Source: CBDCBA01 sp965214125 (GTDB taxonomy: Bacteria > Planctomycetota > Phycisphaerae > Tepidisphaerales > Tepidisphaeraceae). Taken from it: a DNA stretch of 64,000 nt. Made by a program: the position numbers and the translations under genes. The DNA lies in assembly GCA_965214125.1 (NCBI GenBank), contig CBDCBA010000024.1, positions 1 through 64,000 on the forward strand, given 5' to 3'. Numbering within the stretch: position 1 is the first letter of the stretch; each line of letters begins with the position of its first letter. The notes below the pieces were generated by a model, which did not search any database, had not been told where the DNA came from, and saw nothing but the letters and a program-made list of their open reading frames with translations. Shown piece after piece: positions 32,129 through 40,214 of the stretch.

Positions 32129-33343
32129 GTGCCGGACTCCGTCTACCGCCTGCGCGATCGCGACCTGCTCGTGCTCTGCGTGATCGCCCTGCTGGCGCTG
32201 GGCGTGGTCATGGTGCAATCCGCCGCGATGGGCGTGCGGGCGACCGATGCCGCCGCGGCCGCGCAGGACCTGCCGGGCCTGTGGAACTGGTCAAGCCGCG
32301 GCACACGCCACGCCCTCTACGCCGCGTTGGCGCTGCTGACGTTCATCACCGCCAGCCGCTTCGACGTACGCAAGCTCGAGGGCACGACGATCCGGAACGC
32401 GCCGGTGCTCTGGGCGTTGGCCGGGGCGGCGTTGCTCTGCATGCTCGTGCTGATTCCGGGCGTCGGAACGGTCGTCAACGGCGCCCGCCGCTGGATCACC
32501 CTTGGCCCGCTCACGCTCCAGCCGAGCGAGTTGGCGAAGTGGGGCACGATCGCCTTCCTCGCCTGGCGCCTGTCGCGGCCGGAGGCGGGCGACCTGCTGC
32601 GCGGCTTCCTGCCGACGTGCGGCGTCGTCGGCGGGATGTGCCTAGTCGTGGTGATCGAAGACTTCGGCACGGCCGCCCTCATCGCGACGGCCAGCTTCTG
32701 CCTGATGGCCGCCGGGCCGACCAAGGCCAAGCATTTGGCCGTCGCCGTCCCGCCGGCGCTGTTGGCCGCGTTCGCGTTCGTCTACAGCGAGCCCTACCGC
32801 TGGCGGCGGATCACGTCGTTCCTGAACCCGTGGGACGTGCCCGAGACCGACGGCTATCACGTCATCCAAAGCCTGTACAGCTTCGCCGGCGGCGGATGGC
32901 TCGGGCAGGGATTGGGCAACGGCGTGCAGAAGCTCGGCTACCTGCCGGAAGATACCACCGACTTTATCTTTGCAGTCATCTGCGAGGAATTGGGCCTTGC
33001 CGGGGCGGCCGTGCTGGGACTGGCCTACCTCATCATCCTCGGCGTCGGCTACAGCGGCGCGCGGCGTTGCGAGCACCCATTTGGTCGACTGCTGGCGTTC
33101 GGCATCGTCGCGACGCTGGGCCTTCAGGCGAGCATCAACATCGCCGTCGCAACCGCCAGCGTCCCGACCAAGGGCATGGCCCTGCCGCTGGTCAGCGCCG
33201 GCGGGAGCGGACTGGTGACGACTGCCTTCATGCTCGGCCTGCTCTACAGCGTCTGCCGCAACGAGCCGACTCCTTTGCCGGCGGTGGACGAGTGGATCGA
33301 CGGCGAAGACGCGCCCGACGTTGACGCGCGCGACGAAAGTTGA
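32129..33343 (+). CDS. ftsW: FtsW/RodA family peptidoglycan glycosyltransferase (SEDS)
   Basis: A 404-residue membrane protein of the SEDS family, which polymerises lipid II with a partner class B PBP. Ten or so spans are visible. LQPSELAKWGTIAFLAW, VVIEDFGTAALIA and NPWDVPETDGYHVIQSLYSF are conserved. So are GQGLGNGVQKLGYLPEDTTDFIFAVICEELGL and ALPLVSAGGSGLV. The catalytic aspartate region (VIEDFGTA) is intact. It starts with GTG 32129. Its place before murG matches FtsW rather than RodA, although this lineage probably lacks FtsZ. Confidence 0.93.
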   Translation: MPDSVYRLRDRDLLVLCVIALLALGVVMVQSAAMGVRATDAAAAAQDLPGLWNWSSRGTRHALYAALALLTFITASRFDVRKLEGTTIRNAPVLWALAGAALLCMLVLIPGVGTVVNGARRWITLGPLTLQPSELAKWGTIAFLAWRLSRPEAGDLLRGFLPTCGVVGGMCLVVVIEDFGTAALIATASFCLMAAGPTKAKHLAVAVPPALLAAFAFVYSEPYRWRRITSFLNPWDVPETDGYHVIQSLYSFAGGGWLGQGLGNGVQKLGYLPEDTTDFIFAVICEELGLAGAAVLGLAYLIILGVGYSGARRCEHPFGRLLAFGIVATLGLQASINIAVATASVPTKGMALPLVSAGGSGLVTTAFMLGLLYSVCRNEPTPLPAVDEWIDGEDAPDVDARDES

Positions 33344-33355
33344 TCCCGTACGCGC

Positions 33356-34528
33356 TTGCCCGACGTCGACGCATCCTCCGGCCCCGTGGTCCTGCTCGCC
33401 GGTGGCGGCAGCGGCGGGCACCTGTATCCCGGCATCGCCGTGGCCCGCCGCCTCGTGGAGAAGCGGCCCGACGTCACGCCGCTCTTCGCCTGCACGGAAA
33501 AGGAGATCGACCGGGTCATCCTCGAGCCCACCGGCTTCGACTGGACGCCGCAGCCGATTGTGCCGCCCAGTCGCAGCGTCGGCGGGCTGCTTCGCTTCTG
33601 GCAAAGCTGGCGGGCGACGAACGATCAGCTTAAGAAGCTGATGCTCGGCAGCAAACCCAGGGCCGTCCTGGGTTTGGGCGGCTACGCGGCGGGGGCGGCG
33701 GTGAAGATGGCCGGCAAGAAGTTCGGCCTGCCGGCGGGCATTCTCAACCCCGACGTCGTGCCTGGCAAGGCGAACGTCTTCCTAATGCCCCAGTGTCGCC
33801 GCGTCTTCTGCGGATTCGAGCAGACGCTCGACCACGTGCCGGCGGAGCATCGCGAGCGGTGCGTCGTGGTCGGCTGTCCCCTGCGATCAGAGTTGCTGGC
33901 CCTGCCTGATCCCGCCGACGCCGCCCGGCGGCTGGGGCTTGACGCGAAGCTCAGCACGCTCGTCGTCACCGGCGCAAGCCAGGGGGCCCGAACGGTGAAC
34001 GAGGGCGTGCTCGAGGCGATGAAATCTCTTGCCGCCGGCTCACAGTCGGCGGCGCTGCGTGGGTGGCAGATCCTGCACTTGGCGGGACGCGAGCACGCCG
34101 ACGCCGTTCGTGCCGCCTGGCGGGCAACGCCGCTGGCCGAGCGCGTGCGCGTGGTCGACTTCACGCCCGACATGGCCGATGTGTGGGCCGTCGCCGACAT
34201 GGCCGTCAGCCGCGCGGGGGCGGGCTCGTGCGCCGAGTTGCTCGCGTGCGGCGTGCCGTCGATCCTGATGCCCTACCCGTTCCACAAGGACATGCACCAG
34301 CGCCACAACGCCCAAGCGCTCGTCGACGCCGGGGCGGCCGATCTGCTCGACGATCAGAAGGACGCCAGGAAGAACGCCGCCGCGCTTGTGCCGGCGTTGG
34401 AGGGGTTGCTGTTCGACGCCGACCGCCGGGCCCGCATGTCCACCTCCGCTAAGGCGGCCGCCCTTCCCCACGCCGCCGAGGCGGTTGCCGACGAACTGCT
34501 GACGTGGCTTGACGAGGGCGACCCGTAG
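33356..34528 (+). CDS. murG: MurG, UDP-GlcNAc:lipid I N-acetylglucosaminyltransferase
   Basis: A 390-residue peripheral membrane GT28 enzyme that makes lipid II. VVLLAGGGSGGHLYPGIAVA is the N-terminal glycine-rich loop. VLGLGGYAAGAAVKMA and NPDVVPGKANVFL bind the acceptor side. VTGASQGARTVNEGVL and DFTPDMADVWAVADMAVSRAGAGSCAELLACGVPSILMPYPFHKDMHQ form the UDP-GlcNAc site. The proposed start is TTG 33356, 12 bp after the ftsW stop; a GTG at 33386 would still keep the first strand. Length is slightly above the E. coli protein. Confidence 0.94.
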   Translation: MPDVDASSGPVVLLAGGGSGGHLYPGIAVARRLVEKRPDVTPLFACTEKEIDRVILEPTGFDWTPQPIVPPSRSVGGLLRFWQSWRATNDQLKKLMLGSKPRAVLGLGGYAAGAAVKMAGKKFGLPAGILNPDVVPGKANVFLMPQCRRVFCGFEQTLDHVPAEHRERCVVVGCPLRSELLALPDPADAARRLGLDAKLSTLVVTGASQGARTVNEGVLEAMKSLAAGSQSAALRGWQILHLAGREHADAVRAAWRATPLAERVRVVDFTPDMADVWAVADMAVSRAGAGSCAELLACGVPSILMPYPFHKDMHQRHNAQALVDAGAADLLDDQKDARKNAAALVPALEGLLFDADRRARMSTSAKAAALPHAAEAVADELLTWLDEGDP

Positions 34529-34533
34529 CCAAA

Positions 34534-34554
34534 CCGCGACCCGGTGGGTCGCGG
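34534..34554. repeat. GCGACCC hairpin after murG
   Basis: CCGCGACCC and GGGTCGCGG pair with a 3-nt loop immediately after the murG stop, with flanking TAGCC and GGCTA also partly paired. The same TAGCCGCGACCC sequence appears at 49947-50014. It is a small dispersed palindrome of the right half. Confidence 0.65.
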
Positions 34555-34636
34555 CTATGGGGGCGTGTGGGAAGACCGGGGATCAAAACGGGCCCGGCCG
34601 CGAACTTGCGACCGCCCGCGGCGAATACTACGTTGC

Positions 34637-36097
34637 ATGCCCATGTCAGCCCTTGCGCCATCACGGACGATGGTCGCGCCCCCGCCGTCGATGGCCACGG
34701 ATTCTCCGGCCGCGCGGCGCAGCCGGTTCGCCGGTTTGCGGGTGCATTTCGTGGGCATCGGCGGGGTCGGCATGAGCGGTTTGGCCCACATGCTCCTCGA
34801 CGCCGGCGCCAGCGTCAGCGGCTCGGACCCGCAGCCCAGCGACATCACCGCCCGCCTCGCCGACCGAGGCTGCGCCATCAGCCAAACGCAGGATGGCGCG
34901 CTGCTGACCGCCGACGTCGACCTGGTCGTCCGCACCGCCGCCGCGCCGAGCGACAATGCCGAACTCGTCGCCGCTCAAACACTCGGGATCGACACCAGCC
35001 TTTACGCGCGCCTGCTCGGCGAGGTGATGGCCGAGCGGTTTGGCATCGCCGTCGCCGGCACGCACGGCAAGACGACGACCAGTTCAATGCTCGCCTACGC
35101 CCTCTTGCGGTGCGGGCTCGACCCGAGCTTCGTGGTCGGCGGCACCAGCCCGCAGCTCGGCGGCGGATCGCGCAGCGGCGGCGGGCAGTCGTTCGTCGCG
35201 GAGGCATGTGAATACAACCGCTCGTTCCTCAGCCTTTCGCCCACCGTCGCGGTGGTGACGAACATCGAGGCGGATCACCTCGACACGTACCCCGGCGGCA
35301 TCGACGAGATTGTCGACGCCTTCTGCGCCTTCGGCGATCGCCTGCCGAGCGAGGGCCGCCTGGTCATCAACGGCGATTGCCCGCACAGCCATCGGCTGCA
35401 CGAGCAGTTCGGCGAGCGTGTGGAGCGGGTCGGCAAGACGCTTGGGTGCGAGTGGACGCTCGTGCCGGCGGGCCTGTCCAACGGCTGCCCGGTCGGCCAC
35501 CTGCTGCACGAGGGGCGGCAGGCGGCGACGCTGCGGCTGAGCGTGCCGGGGCAGCACAACCTGATGAACGCCGCCATGGCCGTCGCTGCCGCAACGCTGG
35601 CCGGCGCAGACGTCAAGCAGGCCGCCGACGCCGTCAGCGACTTTCGCGGCGTCGACCGTCGCCAAACCCTTGTCGGCACGGTCGACACCCCCGCCGTCAC
35701 CGTCGTCGACGACTACGGTCACCACCCGACGGAAATCCGCATGTCGCTGTCGGCGCTGCGCGATCGCTACAGCCCGTCGCGACTGATCTGCATCTTCCAG
35801 CCGCACCAGGCGAGCCGGACGCGCCACCTGCTCGACGACTTCGCCACGAGCTTTGCGGCGGCTGACCTCGTCTTCCTGCCTGACATCTACAGCGTGCGCG
35901 ACTCGGTCGACGACCAGCGCTTCGTCAACAGCGGCCAGCTTGCCGACCGCATCCGCGCCGCCGGCGGGCACGCCGAGCACGTGCCGACCTTCGATCGCCT
36001 CGCCGACCGCGTGCGTGCCGAACTCCGCGACGGCGACCTTGTCGTCACGATGGGCGCCGGCAACGTCTGGCAGATCGGCCGAATCCTCCTTCGCTAA
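34637..36097 (+). CDS. murC: MurC, UDP-MurNAc-L-alanine ligase
   Basis: A cytoplasmic ligase adding L-Ala to UDP-MurNAc. VHFVGIGGVGMSGLAHML is the N-terminal UDP-binding Rossmann motif. AVAGTHGKTTTSSMLAYALL is the ATP loop. AEACEYNRSFLSLSPTVAVVTNIEADHLD is the metal and lysine-region signature. GQHNLMNAAMAVAAA, GVDRRQTLVG and VVDDYGHHPTEI follow, and CIFQPHQASRTRHLL is in the C-terminal domain. ATG 34637 gives 486 residues with a Ser/Pro/Ala-rich leader of about 30 residues; starts at 34670 or 34688 are also plausible. It is followed closely by murB. Confidence 0.94.
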   Translation: MPMSALAPSRTMVAPPPSMATDSPAARRSRFAGLRVHFVGIGGVGMSGLAHMLLDAGASVSGSDPQPSDITARLADRGCAISQTQDGALLTADVDLVVRTAAAPSDNAELVAAQTLGIDTSLYARLLGEVMAERFGIAVAGTHGKTTTSSMLAYALLRCGLDPSFVVGGTSPQLGGGSRSGGGQSFVAEACEYNRSFLSLSPTVAVVTNIEADHLDTYPGGIDEIVDAFCAFGDRLPSEGRLVINGDCPHSHRLHEQFGERVERVGKTLGCEWTLVPAGLSNGCPVGHLLHEGRQAATLRLSVPGQHNLMNAAMAVAAATLAGADVKQAADAVSDFRGVDRRQTLVGTVDTPAVTVVDDYGHHPTEIRMSLSALRDRYSPSRLICIFQPHQASRTRHLLDDFATSFAAADLVFLPDIYSVRDSVDDQRFVNSGQLADRIRAAGGHAEHVPTFDRLADRVRAELRDGDLVVTMGAGNVWQIGRILLR

Positions 36098-36105
36098 CGT
36101 TTCGC

Positions 36106-37026
36106 ATGCCCGCAGTCGCCGAACAACCCGATGTCTCCGCGTTCGACGAGTTCGAGTTCGTCGAGCGCGACTACCCGCTGGCGCGGCACACCTGGTATCG
36201 CGTCGGCGGCCCGGCCGCGCTCTTCGCAACGCCGCCGACCGTCGGGGACTTGCAGTCCCTCGCCCGGCGCTGCGAGCAGACCGGCACCCGGTCCTACGTG
36301 CTGGGCCTGGGTGCCAACCTGCTCGTGAGCGACGACGGCGTGCCCGGCTGCGTCGTCAAACTCGCGGGCGACGCCTGGCGCACCGTGAAGATTGACCGCG
36401 ACGGCCACGGCACGGCAACCGTCACCGTCGGCGCGGGCGCGGACATCCAGAAGCTGCTGCTAAAGCTCTGCCGCGAGGGCGTGACGGGCTTCGAGTGCAT
36501 GGCCGGCATCCCCGGCACGATCGGCGGGGCGCTGCGCATGAACGCCGGCGGCAAGTTCGGCGACATCGGCGGCAGCGTCGCGAGCGTGACCGTGATGGAC
36601 GCTGGCGGAACCATCTTCACCCGCGAGCGCGACGACCTGCTCTTCGAGTACCGGCGCAGCAACATCGTCGCTCCTTACATCCTGTCGGCCACGCTCGATC
36701 TGGCGGAGGACGATCCCGACGCCTGCGCGAAGCGGACGAAGGAGATCTGGATGTACAAGCGCAACACGCAGCCGCTGAACGCCAAGAGCGCCGGGTGCAT
36801 GTTCAAGAACCCACGCGGCATGAGCGCCGGCAGTGTGATCGACCTCGCCGGCTGCAAGGGCCTGCGAATCGGCAATGCCGAGGTGAGCGACAAGCACGCG
36901 AACTTCCTGATCGCCCACCCCGGCTGCACCAGCGCCGACGTCGACGCCGTCGTCGCCGAGGTGCGCCGCCGCGTGAAGGAGAGCCACGGCGTGGACCTGG
37001 AAACCGAAGTGAAGCGTTGGCCGTAA
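36106..37026 (+). CDS. murB: MurB, UDP-N-acetylenolpyruvoylglucosamine reductase
   Basis: A 306-residue FAD enzyme reducing enolpyruvyl-UDP-GlcNAc to UDP-MurNAc with NADPH. YVLGLGANLLVSDDGVPGCVV and GIPGTIGGALRMNAGGKFGDIG are the FAD-binding motifs; FEYRRSNI supplies the tyrosine and arginine. KSAGCMFKNPRGMSAG holds the catalytic acid position: Cys231 stands where E. coli has Ser229. Cysteine at this place occurs in other MurB proteins. The C-terminal KHANFLIAHPGCTSADV and EVRRRVKESHGVDLETEVK are typical. Eight bases separate it from murC. Confidence 0.95.
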   Translation: MPAVAEQPDVSAFDEFEFVERDYPLARHTWYRVGGPAALFATPPTVGDLQSLARRCEQTGTRSYVLGLGANLLVSDDGVPGCVVKLAGDAWRTVKIDRDGHGTATVTVGAGADIQKLLLKLCREGVTGFECMAGIPGTIGGALRMNAGGKFGDIGGSVASVTVMDAGGTIFTRERDDLLFEYRRSNIVAPYILSATLDLAEDDPDACAKRTKEIWMYKRNTQPLNAKSAGCMFKNPRGMSAGSVIDLAGCKGLRIGNAEVSDKHANFLIAHPGCTSADVDAVVAEVRRRVKESHGVDLETEVKRWP

Positions 37027-37084
37027 CAATCGACATCAACGGCGTTCAAGATGTTCGCCGATGCCTGTGGAAAGGACTCCACCC

Positions 37085-38020
37085 ATGCACATCACCGTTC
37101 TTGCCGGCGGCCCCGATCCCGAGCGCGAGGTCAGCCTGACCAGCGGCCGCGCCGTTGCGGCGGGGCTCATCGACGCGGGCCACACCGTTCATCTCGCCGA
37201 CGCCACGCCCGACGACCTGTCGGCGCTCGACTTGCCGTGCGACGTGGTGTTCCCCGCGATGCACGGTGCTTGGGGCGAGGGCGGGCCGTTGCAGGCCGAA
37301 CTCGAAACGCGGGGTCTGAACTTCGTCGGCAGCGACTCGGTTGCGGCGGCGGTGGGCATGAGCAAGGTCGCCACGAAGCTCGCCTGGCAGGCGGCCGGGT
37401 TGCCGACGCCGGCGTTTCGCCACGTCACCCGGCCGGGCTTGGAGCGCGTGCCGGGGCCCTGCGTCGTGAAGGCCGCGACCGGCGGCAGCAGCATCGACGT
37501 CTTCCTGCGCCCGACGATCGCGGAAGGCGAGGCCGACGTGCGCGAGCCGGTCGACTACCTGCTTGCCAAGTACGGCGAAGCGCTGGTCGAGCAGTTGGTG
37601 CCGGGTCACGAGATGACGGTGGGCATCCTGTTCGACGAGCCGCTGCCGCCGATCTGGATCGACTCGGCCGGCACCGCCGCGGGCTGGTTCGACTACAAGG
37701 CCAAGTACAGTGACGGCCAGGCCGCCTCGGCGCATCGCTTCGACCTGCCGCCGGAGTTGTCCCCCGCCGCCGCGCGCGACCTTCAGGCGCTTTGCCTTGA
37801 GGCGCATCGCACGATCGGCTGCCGCGACCTGTCGCGCGTCGACGTGATGCTCGACGCCGACGGCAGGCCATTTCTGCTGGAAATCAACACAATGCCCGGC
37901 TTCACCGGCCGCTCGCTGCTTCCGGATGCCGCCCGCCACGCGGGGATCGGCTTCAGCGCCCTGTGCGATCGTCTCGCCCACGTCGCCGCCGACCGCGGCC
38001 GGCGGCGCGTGGCGGCGTAG
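37085..38020 (+). CDS. ddl: D-alanine--D-alanine ligase
   Basis: A 311-residue ATP-grasp ligase making D-Ala-D-Ala for MurF. ITVLAGGPDPEREVSLTSGRAV is the N-terminal substrate loop. FPAMHGAWGEGGPLQAELE, VKAATGGSSIDVFL, LVPGHEMTVGILFDEPLPP and YKAKYSDG follow. SRVDVMLDADGRPFLLEINTMPGFTGRSLLP carries the Asp, Glu and Asn metal ligands. GGAAAGGA lies about 7 bp before ATG 37085; an upstream in-frame ATG at 37061 lacks such a site. It ends the mur run, and no ftsQ, ftsA or ftsZ follows. Confidence 0.95.
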   Translation: MHITVLAGGPDPEREVSLTSGRAVAAGLIDAGHTVHLADATPDDLSALDLPCDVVFPAMHGAWGEGGPLQAELETRGLNFVGSDSVAAAVGMSKVATKLAWQAAGLPTPAFRHVTRPGLERVPGPCVVKAATGGSSIDVFLRPTIAEGEADVREPVDYLLAKYGEALVEQLVPGHEMTVGILFDEPLPPIWIDSAGTAAGWFDYKAKYSDGQAASAHRFDLPPELSPAAARDLQALCLEAHRTIGCRDLSRVDVMLDADGRPFLLEINTMPGFTGRSLLPDAARHAGIGFSALCDRLAHVAADRGRRRVAA

Positions 38021-38025
38021 CGCCC

Positions 38026-39207
38026 TTACAACTCGCCGAAGGAGACGCCCATCTTCGCTTCGAGGAAGCGCTGGTACTCCTCCGTCTCCAGCGGGAGCGG
38101 GATGCGACGTCTCGAGAAGCCACTGAGGATGGTCGCGTTGGCCAGTTCGAGCGACTTGACGCCGTCCGTGCCATCGATCGCCGGCGCACGGCCGTTGCGG
38201 ATGGCGAGGGCGAAATCGTGCAGTACCGCGCGGCGGTACGGCTCCTGATCGGCGAACGTGGTGCTCGACGGCTCGCCGACGGCGATCGTTTCTTCGTCGC
38301 AGGGCACAGTGCGCAGGCGCGGCTCGCCGGTGGCGATGGCGTCGGCGGTCGACTCGCGCAGCCGGCGCACGCGCAGGCGGCCCTCTTCGGCGAGGACGGT
38401 CGCGCGGTCGCCGACCAGCTCCAGCCGGTTGACGCCGGGCGCCTCGCCCGTGCTGGTGACGAACTGCCCGATTGCCGCCGGACCGCCATTGACCGGCTGG
38501 AACTCAATTATCGCGTGGACATCGTCCTCCGTTTCGATCGGGTGCCACTTGCCTTGCCCGAGCGTTGCCGTCACCGCCGCCGGCGTCAGCCCGGTGAGCC
38601 ACAGGAGCAGGTCGAGGTTGTGCGGCGCCTGGTTCATCAGCACGCCGCCGCCCTCGCCCTTCCACGTCCCGCGCCAGCCGGCGGCGGCGTAGTAGGCGTT
38701 GGAGCGAATCCAGTCGGTCACGATCCAGCTCACCCGCGACAGCCGCCCGAGTTCGCCGGCGTCGACCATCCCCTTGAGCCGTTGCCAGATCGGCATCAGC
38801 CGTTGCTGGAACATCGCCGACAGCACAAGATTCGGGTGCCGCTGTCGGGCCGACGCGAACGCACCGTTCAGCCGCCTCGCCCCCTCGACGCTGACGGCCA
38901 CGGGCTTTTCCAGCAGCACGTGAATCCCCGCTTCGAGCGCGGGCTGGGCGAAGACAACATGCCGCGGGTGCGGCGTGGCGATCAGCAACGCCTCGCAGAG
39001 TCCGCTGACGAGCATCGCGTCAGATTGGGCGAACCCGGCGACGCCGTGCTCGCGCGCGACACGTTCGACGACGTTTGCGTCGCGATCGCAGACGGCCGTG
39101 AGTTCGATCGCGTCGTCGGCGAGCGCGTTGGCGAGGTGGCGGCGGCCCATCGAGCCTAAGCCGATCAGGCCAAGTCGCACGCGAGGTTGCAGGGCGTTGG
39201 CCGACAA
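38026..39207 (-). CDS. Gfo/Idh/MocA family oxidoreductase
   Basis: An NAD(P)-dependent oxidoreductase of about 393 residues. VRLGLIGLGSMGRRHLANAL is the Rossmann loop, TAVCDRDANVVERVAREH follows, and GIHVLLEKPVAVSVEGARRL contains the EKP motif. MNQAPHNLDLLLWLTGLTP carries the active-site His-Asn region. The start is uncertain: TTG 39207 leaves a short leader before the first strand and avoids overlapping the divergent AraC gene. A GTG at 39267 would overlap it. Divergence from an AraC-PhyH pair suggests sugar or cyclitol metabolism under that regulator. The substrate is unknown. Confidence 0.88.
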   Translation of the reverse strand: MSANALQPRVRLGLIGLGSMGRRHLANALADDAIELTAVCDRDANVVERVAREHGVAGFAQSDAMLVSGLCEALLIATPHPRHVVFAQPALEAGIHVLLEKPVAVSVEGARRLNGAFASARQRHPNLVLSAMFQQRLMPIWQRLKGMVDAGELGRLSRVSWIVTDWIRSNAYYAAAGWRGTWKGEGGGVLMNQAPHNLDLLLWLTGLTPAAVTATLGQGKWHPIETEDDVHAIIEFQPVNGGPAAIGQFVTSTGEAPGVNRLELVGDRATVLAEEGRLRVRRLRESTADAIATGEPRLRTVPCDEETIAVGEPSSTTFADQEPYRRAVLHDFALAIRNGRAPAIDGTDGVKSLELANATILSGFSRRRIPLPLETEEYQRFLEAKMGVSFGEL

Positions 39208-39251
39208 GGGCGGGCATTGTACCGACCCGCCGCGCCGGCCATACTCGCCGC

Positions 39252-40214
39252 GTGGCCGCCGACGCACGACTGCTCCGCGATCTCGGCCGAACCGCCGCCA
39301 TCACGCTGCCCCGCGCGCTGGGCGTCGCGAGCAACCCGCCGGGCGCCACCTTCGGCCCGCGTTCCATGGCCGATTGGGAGTTCGTTCTGATGCTCGAGGG
39401 CGGCGCCCGCTACCGCTGGTGCGACCGCTGGTGGAACGTGCCGCAGGCGACGGTTGTCTTGTGCCGCCCGACGCCCGAGGGTGCGACAGACGCATTCGAC
39501 TGGGACCCGCTGTTGCAGTCGCGGCACGCCTACGTCCACTTCGACCTGCCGGGATTGTCTGCGCATTCGACGGCGGCTCTGCCGTGGGTGCGGGCACTGG
39601 ACGACGCCGACGTGTGGCGGCCCCTGTTTCGCCACGCGCGCACGCTGGTGGCGCAGCCTTCGTCTCCCGTGCGGGATGCGGCGCTGCTGGCAACGACTCG
39701 GCACCTGTTGCTGACGTTCGCCGTCGATTTGCTCGACGCGGGGCCGCTGCCCGAGCCGGCGTGGCCCGAGCCGGTGCGTGCGGCGACGGCGTTCGCGCTG
39801 GCGCGCCTGGAGGCCGATCCGTCGGCGACGATCACGCTCGCCGCACTCGCCGACGCCGCCTGCGTGACGCCGGCCTACCTCTGCCGCGCCTTTCGCCGCG
39901 CGACGGGCCGGTCACCGCTGGGGTTCGTGCGGGCGCACCGACTCGACCGCGCGCTGGCGATGCTCACGCGGAGCAACGAGCCGGTGGGCCGCGTCGCCCG
40001 CGCGTGCGGGTTTGCCAGCGGCTTTCACTTCTCGCGCCGGTTCAAGGAGCAGTTCGGCCGGAGCCCGACGGCCGTGCGCGATGGCGCCCGCCGCGGCGTC
40101 ACGCCGCCGCTGCCGCGACTGCACCGGCATTGGCGCGAGGTCAATGGCGGGCATGACTTGGCAAACAACACGCCTCGCCCCAACCGCGTGGCTGCCGCAC
40201 AATCCGACGCATGA
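39252..40214 (+). CDS. AraC family transcriptional regulator
   Basis: A 320-residue regulator with an N-terminal cupin-like sensor domain (MADWEFVLMLEGGARYRWCDRWWNVPQATVVLC) and a C-terminal double helix-turn-helix. The first HTH is ITLAALADAACVTPAYLCRAFRRATGRSPLGFV and the second is RVARACGFASGFHFSRRFKEQFGRSPTAVR. It starts with GTG 39252. The next gene overlaps its stop by ATGA, and a Gfo/Idh gene is divergent, so it probably regulates both. The long N-terminal domain with several Trp residues suggests a carbohydrate or small-molecule ligand. Confidence 0.9.
   Translation: MAADARLLRDLGRTAAITLPRALGVASNPPGATFGPRSMADWEFVLMLEGGARYRWCDRWWNVPQATVVLCRPTPEGATDAFDWDPLLQSRHAYVHFDLPGLSAHSTAALPWVRALDDADVWRPLFRHARTLVAQPSSPVRDAALLATTRHLLLTFAVDLLDAGPLPEPAWPEPVRAATAFALARLEADPSATITLAALADAACVTPAYLCRAFRRATGRSPLGFVRAHRLDRALAMLTRSNEPVGRVARACGFASGFHFSRRFKEQFGRSPTAVRDGARRGVTPPLPRLHRHWREVNGGHDLANNTPRPNRVAAAQSDA

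Noticed and set aside
30390..32183. A 597-residue plus-strand open frame through the GNAT and mraY genes
   Set aside because: It is an alternate-frame shadow of mraY, very rich in Arg and Gly, while the other frame carries all MraY motifs.
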